DNA from: Chitinophaga qingshengii
GTDB lineage: Bacteria > Bacteroidota > Bacteroidia > Chitinophagales > Chitinophagaceae
DNA: 64,000 nt
Assembly (NCBI RefSeq): GCF_014529935.1
Contig: NZ_JACVFC010000001.1
Span: 558,001-622,000 of the forward strand
Reading direction: 5' to 3'
The position numbers were made by a program, and so were the translations under genes. Positions 12,501 through 21,100 of the stretch are shown here, in pieces. The notes beneath the pieces were generated by a model, which ran no database searches, was not told the origin of the DNA, and saw only the letters and a program-made list of their open reading frames with translations. Within the stretch, counting starts at the first letter, position 1. Each line of letters starts with the position of its first letter.

Positions 12501-14904
12501 CTCCGCCAAACAGCAGCCTGCGCAGCGATTGCAACCCTTCCAGCCTGCTATCCGTAAAATTATTGAACAACGCCGTCGTCATAAAACAGAAGGTGATCTG
12601 CTCCCGTTCCATAATGGCAGCCAGCTCATATACATCGGATGCTGCCGCATCCGGGATCATGAACAGCGAAGCGCCTTTCAGCAGCGTGCCGTATATATCG
12701 TAGGTAGCACCATCGAAGGCATAATTGGACCATTGCAATACTTTATCTTCCGGCAAAATGGCAATAGCACCGGGTTCATACACCAGCTTCACAATGTTCC
12801 GGTGGTTCACCGCAATACCTTTGGGTTTGCCGGTAGAACCCGAAGTATACATAATGTACACCGCATTACCGGGATTTACATCTACCATCAATCCATCGGC
12901 GGGGAAACTCCAGGCATTCGTTATCGGTAAACCTATAGCAGCAGGAAGTTCCAGCGCATTAAACAACGAACTGTCCGTATACAATACCTGCTGAATACCT
13001 GCGTCTTCCAATATGGCTTTTACCCTTTCCGCCGGATAGTCGATGTGAATGGGAACATAAGTGCCGCCGCTTTTCAGGATACCCCAGATGGCAACAATCA
13101 TGTCCAGACCACGGTAGGATAACAGCCCTATGGCATCGCCGTGTTTGTTTCCGTTGTCCTTGAGATAATGCGCCACCTGGTTGGAGCGGTTATCCAGCTC
13201 CTGGTAAGTGAGATGCACACCCTCGTAGCTCACCGCCACCGCTGCCGGCGTTTTTTTCACCTGTTCTTCCAAAAGAGCCAGCACCGTTTTATTCGGATAG
13301 CCGGTAACGTTAGCGTTGAAAACCTCCAGCTGGCGCTGTTCTTCCCGGCTAACAACGGACAACCGGCTCACCGGCTGGGAAGGTGTTTGTACAATCGCTT
13401 CCAGCAATTGCTGATAATTAGCGACCATACGGGATATGGTGGCTGCACTGAATACATCCACCCCATATTCTATCACACCGGTGAGGCCATCCGCGCTTTC
13501 CCTCAGATTCAGGGTAAGGTCCAGTTTAGCCGTATCATGTTTGATTTCTTCCGGAATCAGTTCAATGTCATTCAATTCAAGACTACCTGCATCGGGGATA
13601 TTCTGCAACGAAAACATTACCTGGAATACAGGCGTGCTGCTCATATCACGGGTTTTCACCACTGCTTCCACTATTTTTTCAAATGGCACATCCTGGTGTT
13701 CATAAGCAGACAAAGTGGTTTCTTTTACCTGTTGCAACAATTGCAGAAAAGACGGATCTGCGGACAAGTCGCTGCGTAGTGCGAGGGTATTGATGAAGAA
13801 GCCCACCAGACCGTTTATTTCGTGCTGCGTTCTGCCGGCCACCGGACTACCTACACAGATATCATGCTGACCGCTGTAGCGGTATAACAATACCTTGAAC
13901 GCTGCCAGCAACGTCATAAACAACGTGGCATCCTGTTGTTGGGCCAGTGCTTTGAGTGCCGCCGCCAGTTTTCCATCCAGGTTAAATTCCAGTACCGCGC
14001 CGCGGATACTTTGTATAGCCGGGCGTTTGAAGTCGGCCGGTAATTGCAGGGTGGCCACACCGCCCAGTTGTTTTTTCCAGTAGTCCAGCTTTCTGTCCAG
14101 CACTTCGCCGGAGAGATAGTCCCGCTGCCAAAGCGCAAAATCGGCGTATTGTACCGGCAGTGGCGCCAGATCGGCCGCACGGCCTTCAGTCACCGCCCGG
14201 TAAAAAGCGGCCAGCTCCTGCACCAGGATACCCAGCGACCAGCCATCGGAGGCGATGTGGTGCATGGTAACCACCAGTACATATTCTTCTTCCGACAAAG
14301 TCAGCAGGTGTGCACGCAGCATATGGTCCGCAGACAAATCAAACGGTATGTCCGTCAGTGATTTGATGTGCTCCTGTAAGGCAGCGTGATGGTCCCGGAG
14401 ATGTTGCACATCTTCCTGAATAAGCTCCCATCTGTCTTTCGGCTGTACCTGCTGATAAGCCACCCCGTCATTTTGCAGGATGACGGTGCGCAAAATTTCA
14501 TGGCGGTTCACAACCAGCTGCAAAGCTTCGGCTAACGCGGGGCGGTTCAGGCGCCCCTTCAGCCGCAGCACTGCCGGAAGATGATATTGCACGCTACCTT
14601 CCAGCTGATCGATGAACCACAGGCGTTCCTGGTTAAAGGACAACGGTATAGTTGTAACAGCCTGACTATCTCTTGCCGTTATTTTTTTACGTCGGGCGGT
14701 AGTGGTTTTATGCTGGGTATACTTTTGAAAATATTCAACGAGGTTATCTTTATTCGCTTTCAGTTCAGCCAGCAGGGAGTTATTAACCGTCTTCTTCTTA
14801 TCGGTTTTTACAATCAGTTTATCATTATCGAAAGATACATTAACCCCGTTATCATTTGCTTTTTCCAGCAGGTCAATAATATCTACCAGGTTAAATCCGG
14901 GCAT
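1..14904 (-). CDS. Nonribosomal peptide synthetase, modules 11-14 plus thioesterase (3' end cut by window)
   Basis: Last enzyme of the assembly line. The frame is open from ATG 14904 to base 1 (4968 codons) with no stop, so only the C-terminal part of the thioesterase is missing. Domain order: TubC-type docking domain (residues about 1-62), C-A-T-E, C-A-T, C-A-T, C-A-T, TE. The E domain follows the first T domain, whose site reads GGDS (about residue 1073); the other three T domains read GGHS. Predicted substrates are Ile-like (epimerized), Asp, Val and Pro-like. All condensation domains keep an HHxxxDG motif. The start is chosen because the docking domain begins at once and aligns with those of the two upstream synthetases; the ATG at 14939 is out of frame and soon hits a stop. 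It lies 47 bp after the preceding synthetase gene and is surely co-transcribed. As the only TE-bearing enzyme it should release, and probably cyclize, the peptide. Function is certain; substrates are inferred from pocket residues. Confidence 0.96.
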   Translation of the reverse strand, partial: MPGFNLVDIIDLLEKANDNGVNVSFDNDKLIVKTDKKKTVNNSLLAELKANKDNLVEYFQKYTQHKTTTARRKKITARDSQAVTTIPLSFNQERLWFIDQLEGSVQYHLPAVLRLKGRLNRPALAEALQLVVNRHEILRTVILQNDGVAYQQVQPKDRWELIQEDVQHLRDHHAALQEHIKSLTDIPFDLSADHMLRAHLLTLSEEEYVLVVTMHHIASDGWSLGILVQELAAFYRAVTEGRAADLAPLPVQYADFALWQRDYLSGEVLDRKLDYWKKQLGGVATLQLPADFKRPAIQSIRGAVLEFNLDGKLAAALKALAQQQDATLFMTLLAAFKVLLYRYSGQHDICVGSPVAGRTQHEINGLVGFFINTLALRSDLSADPSFLQLLQQVKETTLSAYEHQDVPFEKIVEAVVKTRDMSSTPVFQVMFSLQNIPDAGSLELNDIELIPEEIKHDTAKLDLTLNLRESADGLTGVIEYGVDVFSAATISRMVANYQQLLEAIVQTPSQPVSRLSVVSREEQRQLEVFNANVTGYPNKTVLALLEEQVKKTPAAVAVSYEGVHLTYQELDNRSNQVAHYLKDNGNKHGDAIGLLSYRGLDMIVAIWGILKSGGTYVPIHIDYPAERVKAILEDAGIQQVLYTDSSLFNALELPAAIGLPITNAWSFPADGLMVDVNPGNAVYIMYTSGSTGKPKGIAVNHRNIVKLVYEPGAIAILPEDKVLQWSNYAFDGATYDIYGTLLKGASLFMIPDAAASDVYELAAIMEREQITFCFMTTALFNNFTDSRLEGLQSLRRLLFGGELVSVPHVSRALSQLGPDVMVHMYGPTETVVYATSYPIRDAAGKRTIPIGTPLANTQLLVLDQQGQPVPIGVSGELHIGGAGVAIGYVNNDALTAEKFITLDKYPGRWYKTGDLVHWQANGTIVYVGRMDDQVKVRGYRIEPGEIENVLKDCAWVSQAVVIAKKEQNSHHNKLIGYIVPEGVFEREKIVAYLRERLPDYMVPSLLMELKELPLNVNGKVDKKALPAPDDTAVVRRRHVAPSNETERTLADIWQDLLGIQQVGIYDNFFELGGDSIVSIQVVARIRRSGYVLQPRDLFTHQTIERLAAVLQGRKESAATGEQGILSGESGLLPVQQWYFDLVEDNTSAHFNQSVLLGIDKKVDAAVLDTAIRKLVQYHDALRFTYTHTDTGWKQEYGSASGALQVVDLQQVATSITAVCESFQKKPDVLAGRMICPVLILTPGSVSGNRLLLTIHHLVVDGVSWRILLEDLQLLLNNDPAKKAEEVLGPKTSSYRQWYGALTAYARRRSLLGQEAYWRQVTADHLPLKTDRPHTGKTTVADVQLYSAALETTLTRQLLQDSAASYHTEINDLLLAALALTLSEWNGHNKVRIGLEGHGREAIAKEVDTSRTVGWFTNMYPVLLELPDTTDYGRRIISVKEQLRKVADKGLGYGVLKYISKADFLQQQQPWDVVFNYLGQLDNTVSREGLFTGAPESTGIPMGAEFPVHDKIVVNSMAEGGQLVFNWAFSRQHFDESTIEKLAQSCLSHLEQLIRHCVARPAAVYTPADYGLSAEVSYEALERFLEAPYNGAPRKAQLSNLCRLSGLQEGMLFLGLYNEQAGTYVEQMNCELENLQSEAFKQAWQQLLGRHSILRSAFHADEFNIPVQCIYKEALLPVTELDYRGMSSIEQEQAFREYEQEDLRRGFDFTAAPLMRIALIRLSEEHYRLLWTVHHILLDGWSQPVLIGELLETYEALLAGKTLPEAAEDRYEDYIRYLEQQDKEAAATYWQRYLQDMEEGCLLPFVSATAARTKGVGAYREEKIILDESITQKINTWTQQQHITPNTLMQGIWSFLLSTYTGRKDIAFGVTVSGRPEDLPGVEQRVGLYINTLPLHAKVATDREPGDWLRQLQTTQLQSREFQYTGLNEILQSTPAGGDLFDTSITFQNFPVGEVVASREWQLKVTAVEVHPHTNYPLTIIIGIGRETSLLFSYNSDLLDPFYAAQIATHFKQVLLQLIDQQVTKLQDINLLTPAEHALLLPFNQVPYPHDKTFPVLFAAQALRTPDAVAVVFEDTQFTYRELDERATQLGHYLRLLGVKSGSLVPLYIERSALMVVGILGILKAGAAYVPIDPDFPADRVAFILADTAAAVVVSSAAGKGRLPGGRLIIALDEDMPVICSMDIMAPLPAPAPQDPVYVIYTSGSTGNPKGVLVTHRNLLDYIFGLQSALPIADSRSFALLSSIATDLGNTVLFPSLLSGGPLHVFSKDMISDGESLNRYFSSHPIDCIKIVASHWKALSAGGTLLLPEKLLIFGGEALETAIIHNIRASGWEGMIVNHYGPTETTIGKLLHVVDDIVSYGHYIPVGKPFSNTRVYVLNESGKLSPVGVAGELYIGGDGVAAGYLNNEALTVSRFVEDPFTGDGSILYRTGDVVRVLPDGNILFAGRADDQVKIRGYRVELGEVERGLLQQEGVQQAVVVARGDDSGNRRLVGYVIISPEQTDITALTAGLKKVLPDYMVPSALVVMDKFPLLANGKVDRKSLPDPEREVQEGITAAPVTQTEQALAAIWSALLEVESVGVHDDFFALGGHSLLAIRVVSAVRKQLNVEIKIGDVFDYPTIEALAAKITGSGVKNTAPQLVAATRPAHIPLSYSQERLWFIDQLEGSTHYHTPHILRLSGTLDHVALSKALQLVVNRHEILRTVMVQEDGNVWQRIMEKDQWQLNILTDLPFALDTPAFHTYVKSLIDLPFDLQRDHMLRAHLLVFSDTEQVLVLTLHHIASDGWSTGILVSELEEGYAAFSTGRPVQLPALPIQYADYAIWQRSHLTPEVLGAKTDYWKTQLSNVEALQLPTDYSRPAVQSIRGRTRHFELDKALSDRLQQLSQQEGATLFMTCLSVFNILMYRYTGADDICVGTPIAGRTQQETEGLIGFFINTLALRADLSDNPSFVSLLQQVKQTTLSAYEHQEVPFEKIVELVVKDRDMSRHPLFQVMFVLQNMPEADSLEMGTVQMSALGTEEVAAKFDLTVYLQEGPQGLNGFVVFCADLFTDETIDRMMRHFKQLLEAATTNPAAAIRDLPLLSVEEQAQLQHAFNDTAKPYPQDKTIPALFSEQAKLTPTAPALVFGEQTLTYQELEQRANRLANYLRRKGVREEEMVPVCLDRSPELIVAILGILKAGAAYVPVDADYPEERIALMLADTHAAIAISDTAAGAVLRSTKPDLEIIHMDEAATILYDESTAAPDINIQYNSLAYVIYTSGSTGRPKGVMVTHQNVVSLVKGTDYISLTPADIMLSTGSPSFDASTLEYWGMLLNGGLLVLCPLHTLLDHTLLKAEISNRKVTKMWFTASWLNQLTDTDITVFEGLDTILAGGEKLSEQHIERIHKTYPDLTIINGYGPTENTTFSLTYQVDDQSLKHTIPIGRPLSNRQAYILDEQRHLCPIGVPGEIYVGGAGLSRGYLDRPELTTERFVEHSFDNRTTTRLYRTGDVGRWLPDGSIVYMGRTDDQVKIRGYRIEPGEIENVLLTSEQVKQAVVIAAKDEQGAFSSLIAYIVPAGVFEKEAINAYLHERLPEYMVPSVLVELEQLPLTTNGKVDKRALPAYDTALLNADTYVAPRNSMEQHLAAIWEQLLGVERVGIHDNFFELGGHSLLAVRLMSAIKKEMQAAIQIGDVFDSPTLRQLARKIQDSVVSTIPVIVPRTDNTHIPLSFSQERFWFIDQFEGSTHYHVPLVLQLKSAPDTAALTFAFQTLINRHEVLRTVIIQEEGVAYQHIGDKDRWELQLMDGAQYDNDRDALEGLVQSLISKPFNLSADHMLRAHLIALNEEEHLLVVVWHHIVSDGWSVSIIIRELGELYDSYIRQRAYDLPDMPVQYADFAIWQRKYLSGEVLQRKTEYWKNKLTGVESLQLPLDFARPPVQSLRGATSRFLIPPDLTARLHALSRQEGVTLFMTLLAAYNVLLHRYSGQDDICVGSPIAGRTQQETEGLIGIFINTLALRSDLGNNPSFLTFLQQVRETTLGAYEHQEVPFEKVVEEVVKERDLSRHPLFQVMFILQNTPEVQSFNLGEVPMEQQGVARVTAQFDLMVSLEEGEEGLMGTVLYCADLFVPETIRQLTTHFVQLLGAIVAAPETPIGKLSMLTAAEREELLYTYNDTAVAFDPIPSLPAFFTRRAALCPDAIAVMAGEETVIYRELDQRSDQLAHYLHSKGVTTGSRVPVSVERSPNMVVAVLGILKAGGTYVPIDATFPEARLRYILEDTGASVVVTTRTGAERMSFYTAADFVEIDTHWPQIVQGSQGKAPLITAPSPLMYIIYTSGTTGNPKGVEMLAGAVINLLQWQQTQFDTSEPKRILQFASLNFDVSFQEIFSAICFGNTICLINEDIRRDADALLRLIDRQQIHYLFLPYVVLKNLAEYAQIASLYPASLKAIYTAGEQLRLDADIRTLLRNTGAVLYNHYGPTEVHVGTSYLVEDRDFDTRFLPPVGKPICNASIYILDTNGELCGKGVQGEICIGGAQVAKGFLNKPELTAQKFLPDPFSKVPGGRYYRTGDIGRWLPDGNIEYLGRLDDQVKIRGYRIELGEVESILQQCPLVQKSVVLAKSDSNGMKRLVGYVVPETTFDRDEIMAFLKGRLPEYMVPSILIEMESMPLTINGKVNKRALPDPAADELLGGKYAAPRNEMEQALVNIWQELLAVQRVGIYDDFFELGGHSLLVVRVVWTIRKVLQVEITNREIFAYPTVAALAAVLEERRKWQRSTGSGAASDAKASQHIVLMNKGPQEYPVFLFPGAIGLCDAYEQLAAALNDTCAVYGLYMQGIFEGETPLDNFADIAAQNITWMKQVQPEGPYRFMGHSFGGYIVHEMARQLEAQGEQVTLAAILDTTAEVRRQVHQQELIGGEVFESLVWIFEQYNIISVPHPEWVAQLGKALETVDPKEVIPFVLEFIKDKMSNDYIEFVLRLTDVHRYNLSMDYTVT
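640..3799 (-). other. NRPS module 14: C-A-T, Pro-like pocket
   Basis: The C domain has HHIVSDGW. The A-domain pocket reads DVQFYAHVGK. The framework DVQ.xAHV is that of proline-activating domains (DVQLIAHVVK and variants), but residue 299 is Tyr and residue 331 is Gly, so a modified proline or another substrate cannot be excluded. The T domain has GGHS near residue 4703. Confidence 0.65.
3800..6969 (-). other. NRPS module 13: C-A-T, Val
   Basis: Ordinary L-L condensation domain (IPLSYSQERLWF, HHIASDGW), then an A domain with pocket DALWLGGTFK, matching the known valine family DA(F/L)W(I/L/M)GGTFK, then a GGHS T domain (Ser near residue 3645). Confidence 0.88.
6970..10179 (-). other. NRPS module 12: C(D-L type)-A-T, Asp
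   Basis: The C domain opens with LSGLQEGMLF rather than PLSxSQERLWF, which marks domains that accept a D-configured donor; it follows the E domain as expected and has HHILLDGW. The pocket reads DLTKIGHIGK, essentially the classical Asp code DLTKVGHIGK. Its A domain is near-identical in pocket to those of modules 2 and 6. Confidence 0.88.
10180..14655 (-). other. NRPS module 11: C-A-T-E, Ile-like, epimerized
   Basis: The C domain starts at IPLSFNQERLWF and has HHIASDGW. Eye alignment of the A domain to GrsA gives DGYFLGMVYK, close to the bacitracin isoleucine code DGFFLGVVYK, so Ile is likely, with Val or Leu possible. The T domain has GGDS, the variant that partners epimerases. The E domain (from about residue 1130) has HHLVVDGVSWR, GHGRE and VGWFTNMYP, all intact, so the residue should become D-configured. 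Confidence 0.8.
14715..14904 (-). other. TubC-type N-terminal docking domain of the fourth synthetase
   Basis: The first 60 or so residues (IIDLLEKANDNGVNVSFDND..., then a charged helix ending EYFQKY) match the small beta-hairpin docking fold of the TubC N-terminal family. Two other synthetases here start the same way. It should bind the C-terminal tail of the preceding synthetase (ending DIIEL) and pass the growing chain from module 10 to module 11. Confidence 0.8.
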
Positions 14905-14951
14905 GTTAAAGGAATTTAAGGATGAAAAAGAGTTTTCATAACAACAGCGCT

Positions 14952-17900
14952 TTACAGTTCTATGATGTCTGCATCATCATCTTCGGGCTGTTGTTGCAGC
15001 TGATGTAGTTTGATATATTTCGCAAGGGCTTCCACGGTCACCAGCTGGAAGATAGTCCTCACCGACAGTTCCACACCAAATACTTCGCTGACTTCCGCGA
15101 TCAGTCGCATGGCCAGCAGTGAATGGCCACCCAGCGTAAAGAAGTTATCGTATGTGCCTATCCGTGATACACCCAGCAGCTCCTGCCAGATATCGACCAG
15201 CAGCTGTTCCGTTTCATTACGGGGAGCGACGTAGTCTTCTGCCGTCAGCGCTGTAGTGTCCGGAACAGGCAAGGCCTGTTTATCTATCTTTCCGTTGGTA
15301 GTGAGCGGAATCGCTTCCAGCTCAATCAGCAGCGATGGCGTCATATAGTCCGGTAATCTGGAAGACAGGTAGGTGAGTAATTCCTGTCTGTCGAATTTGT
15401 TACGGGGTACTACATAACCAATCAAACGGTACTGGTCTGTTACAGCGTTTTTCTGTGCTACCACTACTGCCTGGCTGACGGCATCATGGCCTTGCAGTAC
15501 ATTTTCAATCTCTCCCAGCTCTATACGATAACCACGGATTTTCACCTGATCATCGATGCGGCCTATGTATTCCAGGTTACCGTCAGGCTGCCATTTCACA
15601 AGGTCGCCGGTTTTGTAGCGTCTGGCGCCGTCCTGCTGGCTGAAAGTATCGGGTACAAATTTCTCCGCTGTCAGTTCCCGGCGATTGAGATAACCACGGG
15701 CCACCTGAATACCGCCAATATGCAGTTCCCCTATGCCGCCCGGCGGTACAATATTGCCGGACTTATCCAGCACATAGAGCCGGGTATTGGCGACCGGTTT
15801 GCCGATGGGCACTATTTCAATGTCCGCCCCGGTTTTAGGCGCCTGCCAGTAGGTCACGTCGATAGCGGCTTCCGTAGGTCCGTATAAGTTATACAGTTCC
15901 GGAACCGGCAGTTTCGTACGGAAAGTATTTACCTGCTGCGGTTTCAGGGCTTCGCCGCTGCATATCACACGGCGTAATGCTATATGTTCACCGGCCGTAA
16001 CCTGTTCCAGGAAAAGGTCCAGCATGGAAGGCACAAAGTGGATAGTGGTAATACCTTCCTGCGCGATGATATTTTTCAGATAGGCCGGTTCTTTTTGTCC
16101 GCCCGGAGCGGCCAGTACTAACCGCGCTCCGACCAGCGAAGGCCATATCAGTTCCCATACAGAGACGTCGAAACAGAAGGTCGTTTTTTGCAAAACAGCG
16201 TCTTCGGCAGTAAGCGCAAAATACTCCTGCGCCCATAGCAGCCTGTTCACTACGCCGGCATGTTCATTCATCACACCTTTAGGAACACCGGTAGAACCGG
16301 AAGTATAAATCACATAAGCCAGTTGCTGCGGTTGTACGACTGTTTTCACCGGGGAGATAGGTTCTCCCGCGATCTGTGTCCATTCCGCATCGAGGAGGAT
16401 GGTTTGCCGGGTACCGGTCGTGCCGTTGATGACAGCAGTATGCGCGGAAGTGCTGAGCAGCAGGTCGGCATTGATATCGGCGAGCATGAAGCGTATTCTT
16501 TCTGCCGGATATTCAGGATCAATCGGCACATAAGCACCGCCGGCTTTGAGGATGCCCCATATACCGATCACCATTTCAAAGGAACGATCGAGGCAGATGG
16601 GGACTAACGTCTCCGTACCTACGCCATGACGTACCAGGTAATGGGCCAGTTGGTTGGACCGTTCGTCCAATTCACGGTAACTGAGTTTATTACCTTCAAA
16701 CACCAGTGCCACCGCATCCGGCGTGCGGGCTACCTGTTCCGCCAACAGTGTTGTCAGGGTTTTATTAGCCGGGTAATTTCTATAGGTGCTGTTAAAGCTA
16801 TATAACAACTGCTGTGTTTCATCCTGGGAAAGCAGCGACAGCTGATGTATGTTCGTAGCAGGCGCTTGCACAATGGCTTCCAGCAACCGGCTGAAATGAC
16901 GGGTCATCCTGCCGATCGTAGCGGCGTCAAACAAGTCGGCACAGTATACGATGCTACCGCTGAGTCCTTCCCCATCTTCCTGTACAGACAACGACAGGTC
17001 AAACTGAGCGAAGCTGTGTGCCACTTCTTCGGATTCGATGCTGACACTGCCCAGCTGCAAGGCTGCGGATTCCGGCAAATTCTGCAACACAAACATCACC
17101 TGGAACAGCGGTGTTCTGCTCAGGTCGCGCACTTTCATCACCCGCTCTACAATTTTTTCAAAGGGCACATCCTGGTTATCATAGGCGGTGAGCGTCGTTT
17201 CTTTTACGGTTTGCAGTAAATCAGTGAAGGACAGGTTATCACGCAGCTGACTGCGCAAGGCCAGGGTGTTGATGAAGAAACCTACCAGGCCTTCCAGCTC
17301 CTGCTGTGTTCTGCCGGCAACCGGGGTACCTATGCAAATATCTTCCTGCCCGCTGTAACGGTAGAGTAATACTTTAAACGCCGCCAGCAATGTCATAAAC
17401 AAGGTAGTACCCTGCTGCTGCGACAATGTTTTCAACCGGGCCGATAATGTTTTGTCCAGCTTAAAATCAAAGCTGTCGCCCCGTACCGGCTGTACCGGCG
17501 GACGTTTATGGTCCGTTGGCAATTGCAGCGGCGTAGTAGCTGAGAGTTGCTGCTCCCAGTACGATAACTGTGTATCCAGTACTTCACCGGAGAGATAGTT
17601 CCGCTGCCAGAGCGCATAATCCGCATACTGCACGGGCAATGGCGGCAGTACAGCGGTATTGCCGGACACCAGTGCATTATACAATGCTACCAGTTCCCCC
17701 ACAATAATTCCGGTAGACCATCCGTCTGCCGCAATATGATGCTGTGTTATCTGCAGGATATACTCTTCTTTATCCAGTACCAGCAAATGCGCTCTCAGCA
17801 TATGATCGGCCGTCAGGCTAAACGGCACTTCAAAGAGGGCGTTGATGAGTTCCTTCAGCTTCGCCTCATTTTTATGCGCCGGCGCTACCAACCTTACATC

Positions 17901-18144
17901 CAGCTGCCAGGTATCCGGCGCCAGCACCAGTTGATAGGGTTTTCCTTTTTCTTCACGGATTACTGTTCTCAATACTTCATGCCTGTTGACGATCTGTTGA
18001 AAAGCATATTCCAGGGCGGATATATCCAGTGCGCCTTTCAACTTCAACACCGCTGGTATGTGGTATTGTATACTTCCCTCCAGGCGGTCAATGAACCAAA
18101 GTCTTTCCTGGCTGAATGAAAGCGGAATATGCGCAGGTCTTTCT
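14952..18144 (-). other. NRPS module 10: C-A-T, Ser
   Basis: L-L condensation domain with HHIAADGW; A-domain pocket DVWHISLIDK, one conservative change from the serine code DVWHLSLIDK; T domain GGHS near residue 3208, followed by the acidic docking tail. Confidence 0.88.
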
Positions 18145-21100
18145 ATCACGGTAACCGCAGGGCGGGTGTTTTTGTCCTGTTGATGTAAACGTGCCGCCAG
18201 ACTGGCTATGGTAGGATGCAGGAACAAATCGCGGATAGATAGTTCTGCCGCCAGCCTGTTTCTCAGTATAGAGATCAATCGGGTGGCAGATAAGGAGTGT
18301 CCGCCGCGCTCAAAGAAATTATCGTGTATGCCTACCTGTTCTACTCCCAGCAACTCTTTCCAGATGTCTGCCAGTTGCTGTTCGGATTCATTCCGGGGCG
18401 CCACGTATAAGCTGGCCAGCAGGGCCGCTTCATCCGGATCGGGTAAGGCTTTTTTATCGATTTTACCGTTGATGGTCAGCGGCAGATGATCCAGTTCCAC
18501 CAGCAACGATGGTACCATATATTCCGGCAGCCGCTCTCTCAGGTAGGCCAGTATAGCATTTTTATCAAAGGTACCCTGCGGCACCACATATCCTACCAGT
18601 CGGCCATTGCCATTGCGATCGGGGCGGTTGAGTACAATCGCTTTGCTCACCGCTTCATATTCCAGTAAGGCGCTTTCAATCTCTCCCAGCTCAATACGGA
18701 AACCGCGGATCTTCACCTGGTCGTCGATACGGCCCAGGTATTCTATGGTACCATCCGGCAGCCAGCGACCGAGGTCACCGGTGCGGTAAAGCCTGTTGCC
18801 CGGAATAAACGGATCAGCAATAAACTTCCCGGCCGATAATGCCGGTCTGTTGAGATATTCCCTGGCTACGCCCATACCGCCTACATATAGCTCTCCTGCC
18901 ACACCGACAGGTGTCAACGCCTGATATTTGTTCAGGATATAGGCGTATAAGGTAGGAATAGGTTTACCGATTACGCTGGTGCTGCTGTCCAGCTGATCAT
19001 CCGTCAACTCCTGGAAGGTAACGTGCACGGTGGTTTCCGTGATACCATACATGTTAATCAGGCGGCAATCGGGGTATAATTGTCTCCACGGTTTAATACG
19101 GGAAGGATTCAACGCTTCGCCGCCAAAGACGACGATACGGATAGCGGTCGGATGTTGCCGGGCGGTCAGGTAATCCTGCAAGGCATAGAATGCCGACGGC
19201 GTCTGATTGAGGATGGTCACACCTTCCCTTATCAGCAGCTCTCCGAATTGCGCGGTATCTTTGGTCACCTCTTTCGGTACTACTACCAACCGTCCACCGT
19301 AGAACAAGGCTCCATATATCTCCCATACAGAAAAATCAAAAGAGAAGGAATGGAACATGGTCCATACATCCGCTTCCGTAAAATCAAACAAGGGAGCATC
19401 TGTTTTAAACAGGCGGACCACATTCACATGTTCTATCAGCACGCCTTTGGGTTTACCGGTAGAACCGGATGTATAAATCACATATGCCAGATGATGCGGA
19501 TCGATGGTGATATCCAACGCTGCTGCGGATTCCCGGCTGATCATATCCCAGTCGGTATCCAGTGCCACCACATTCAGTCCCGCAGCGGCCTGATGACAAA
19601 CTTCCGCACATTGACTGCTGCTGACAACGATTGTGGCCGCTGTATCTTCGAGGATATAACGGATACGGTCCAACGGATAGGAAGGATCTACCGGTACATA
19701 AGCTGCACCAGCTTTTAAGATACCCAATATTGCCACGATCATGTCCACACTCCTGTCAATACAAACCGGCACCAGCATTTCGGCTGTGACACCCTGTTGC
19801 CGCAGGTAGCGGGCCAGCTGGGAAGAACGTTCGTGTAACTCTCCGTACGTCAACGTCTGTTTTTCGTATACGACCGCAATGTTCAGCGGCGTACGGTTGG
19901 CCTGTTCGGTAAACAGGTCCACAATATTTTTCTGTTTCGGATACCCCACCGCCGGAGCCGGCATCAGTTGCTTCAGTTCAGCCGCTGTGTGGATAGCGTT
20001 CCTGTTGACCGGCGCTTCATATTGTTCCAGGTAGCCGGTCAGCACTGCATCAAAATAATGTTGCAGCGCTTCCAGGGAATCGCCGGACTTAAATTTACGT
20101 TTGAGGGAGTTGTTCACCACCAGCACGTCTCCGCTGATGCTGAGGTTGCAGGTCAGGTAAGTGTTCACCACACCATAACTCAGCACATTGTTCAATTCAT
20201 GCGGACCTTCTTCTGCCAGTCCTTCTTCCATGTTTTTATACACATGGAAGTTGGTAAAGTTAAAGAGCACATCGAAGAAGGGGTTGCCTTCCAGGAATTG
20301 TTCACCGGTGATTTTAATGATTTCAGGCAGACTCACCCTGTCCCGTTTTTTCATTTCCACCAGTTTGTTTTCTATTTGTCTGAAGTAGGTTTTCCAGGTG
20401 AAGGCCAGTTTATCCTGCTGAAAACGGAAAGGCAGTGAATTCAGGAAACAGCCAATTACTTTTTCACCATCTTCTTTCGCCGGCCTGTTATTCGTTACCA
20501 GTCCAACCGTCACCTCATCTTCATGCGTCAGCATATTCAGGGCGAACAACATCGCACCAAAAAGCAAACCTTTTACAGTGAGCCCGTCTTCTTTGGTCCG
20601 TTGTTGCAACAATGCCAGATAAGCCGGTTCATAGGTTGTTACCAGCCTTTTATCTTCTGCTTCCTGGGTGAAGATGTTGAGCCGCTTGTATTCTGCCAGC
20701 TCCTGCTGCCAGAATTCGCGGTTCTCTGCGTTTCTTTTTTCGATGATCTGTTCAATCACATAGTCCCTGTAGGAGCATTTAAGCGGCTCCAATGGCGGCA
20801 CCTCCTCTCCTGCTTTGAGTCTCAGGTAAAGGTTATTCAGTTCCGTATTAAAGGACGCATCGCTCCAGCCATCAATGATAGCGTGATGGCACTGGAAAAG
20901 GAAGGCAGAATGCTCTTTCAGATTAAACACCGTGGCACGCCAGGTAGGCGCCTTGTCCATTTGCAGCGGGCGTGTACGTTCTTCTTTCAGGTAGTTATCA
21001 ATACGGATTTTTGCTTCTTCATCACTCAGGGTCCCGTAATCCAGGTATTCCACCTTCACAGGTATTTCCTTATGTACCAGCTGTAAACCTTCTTTATGGG

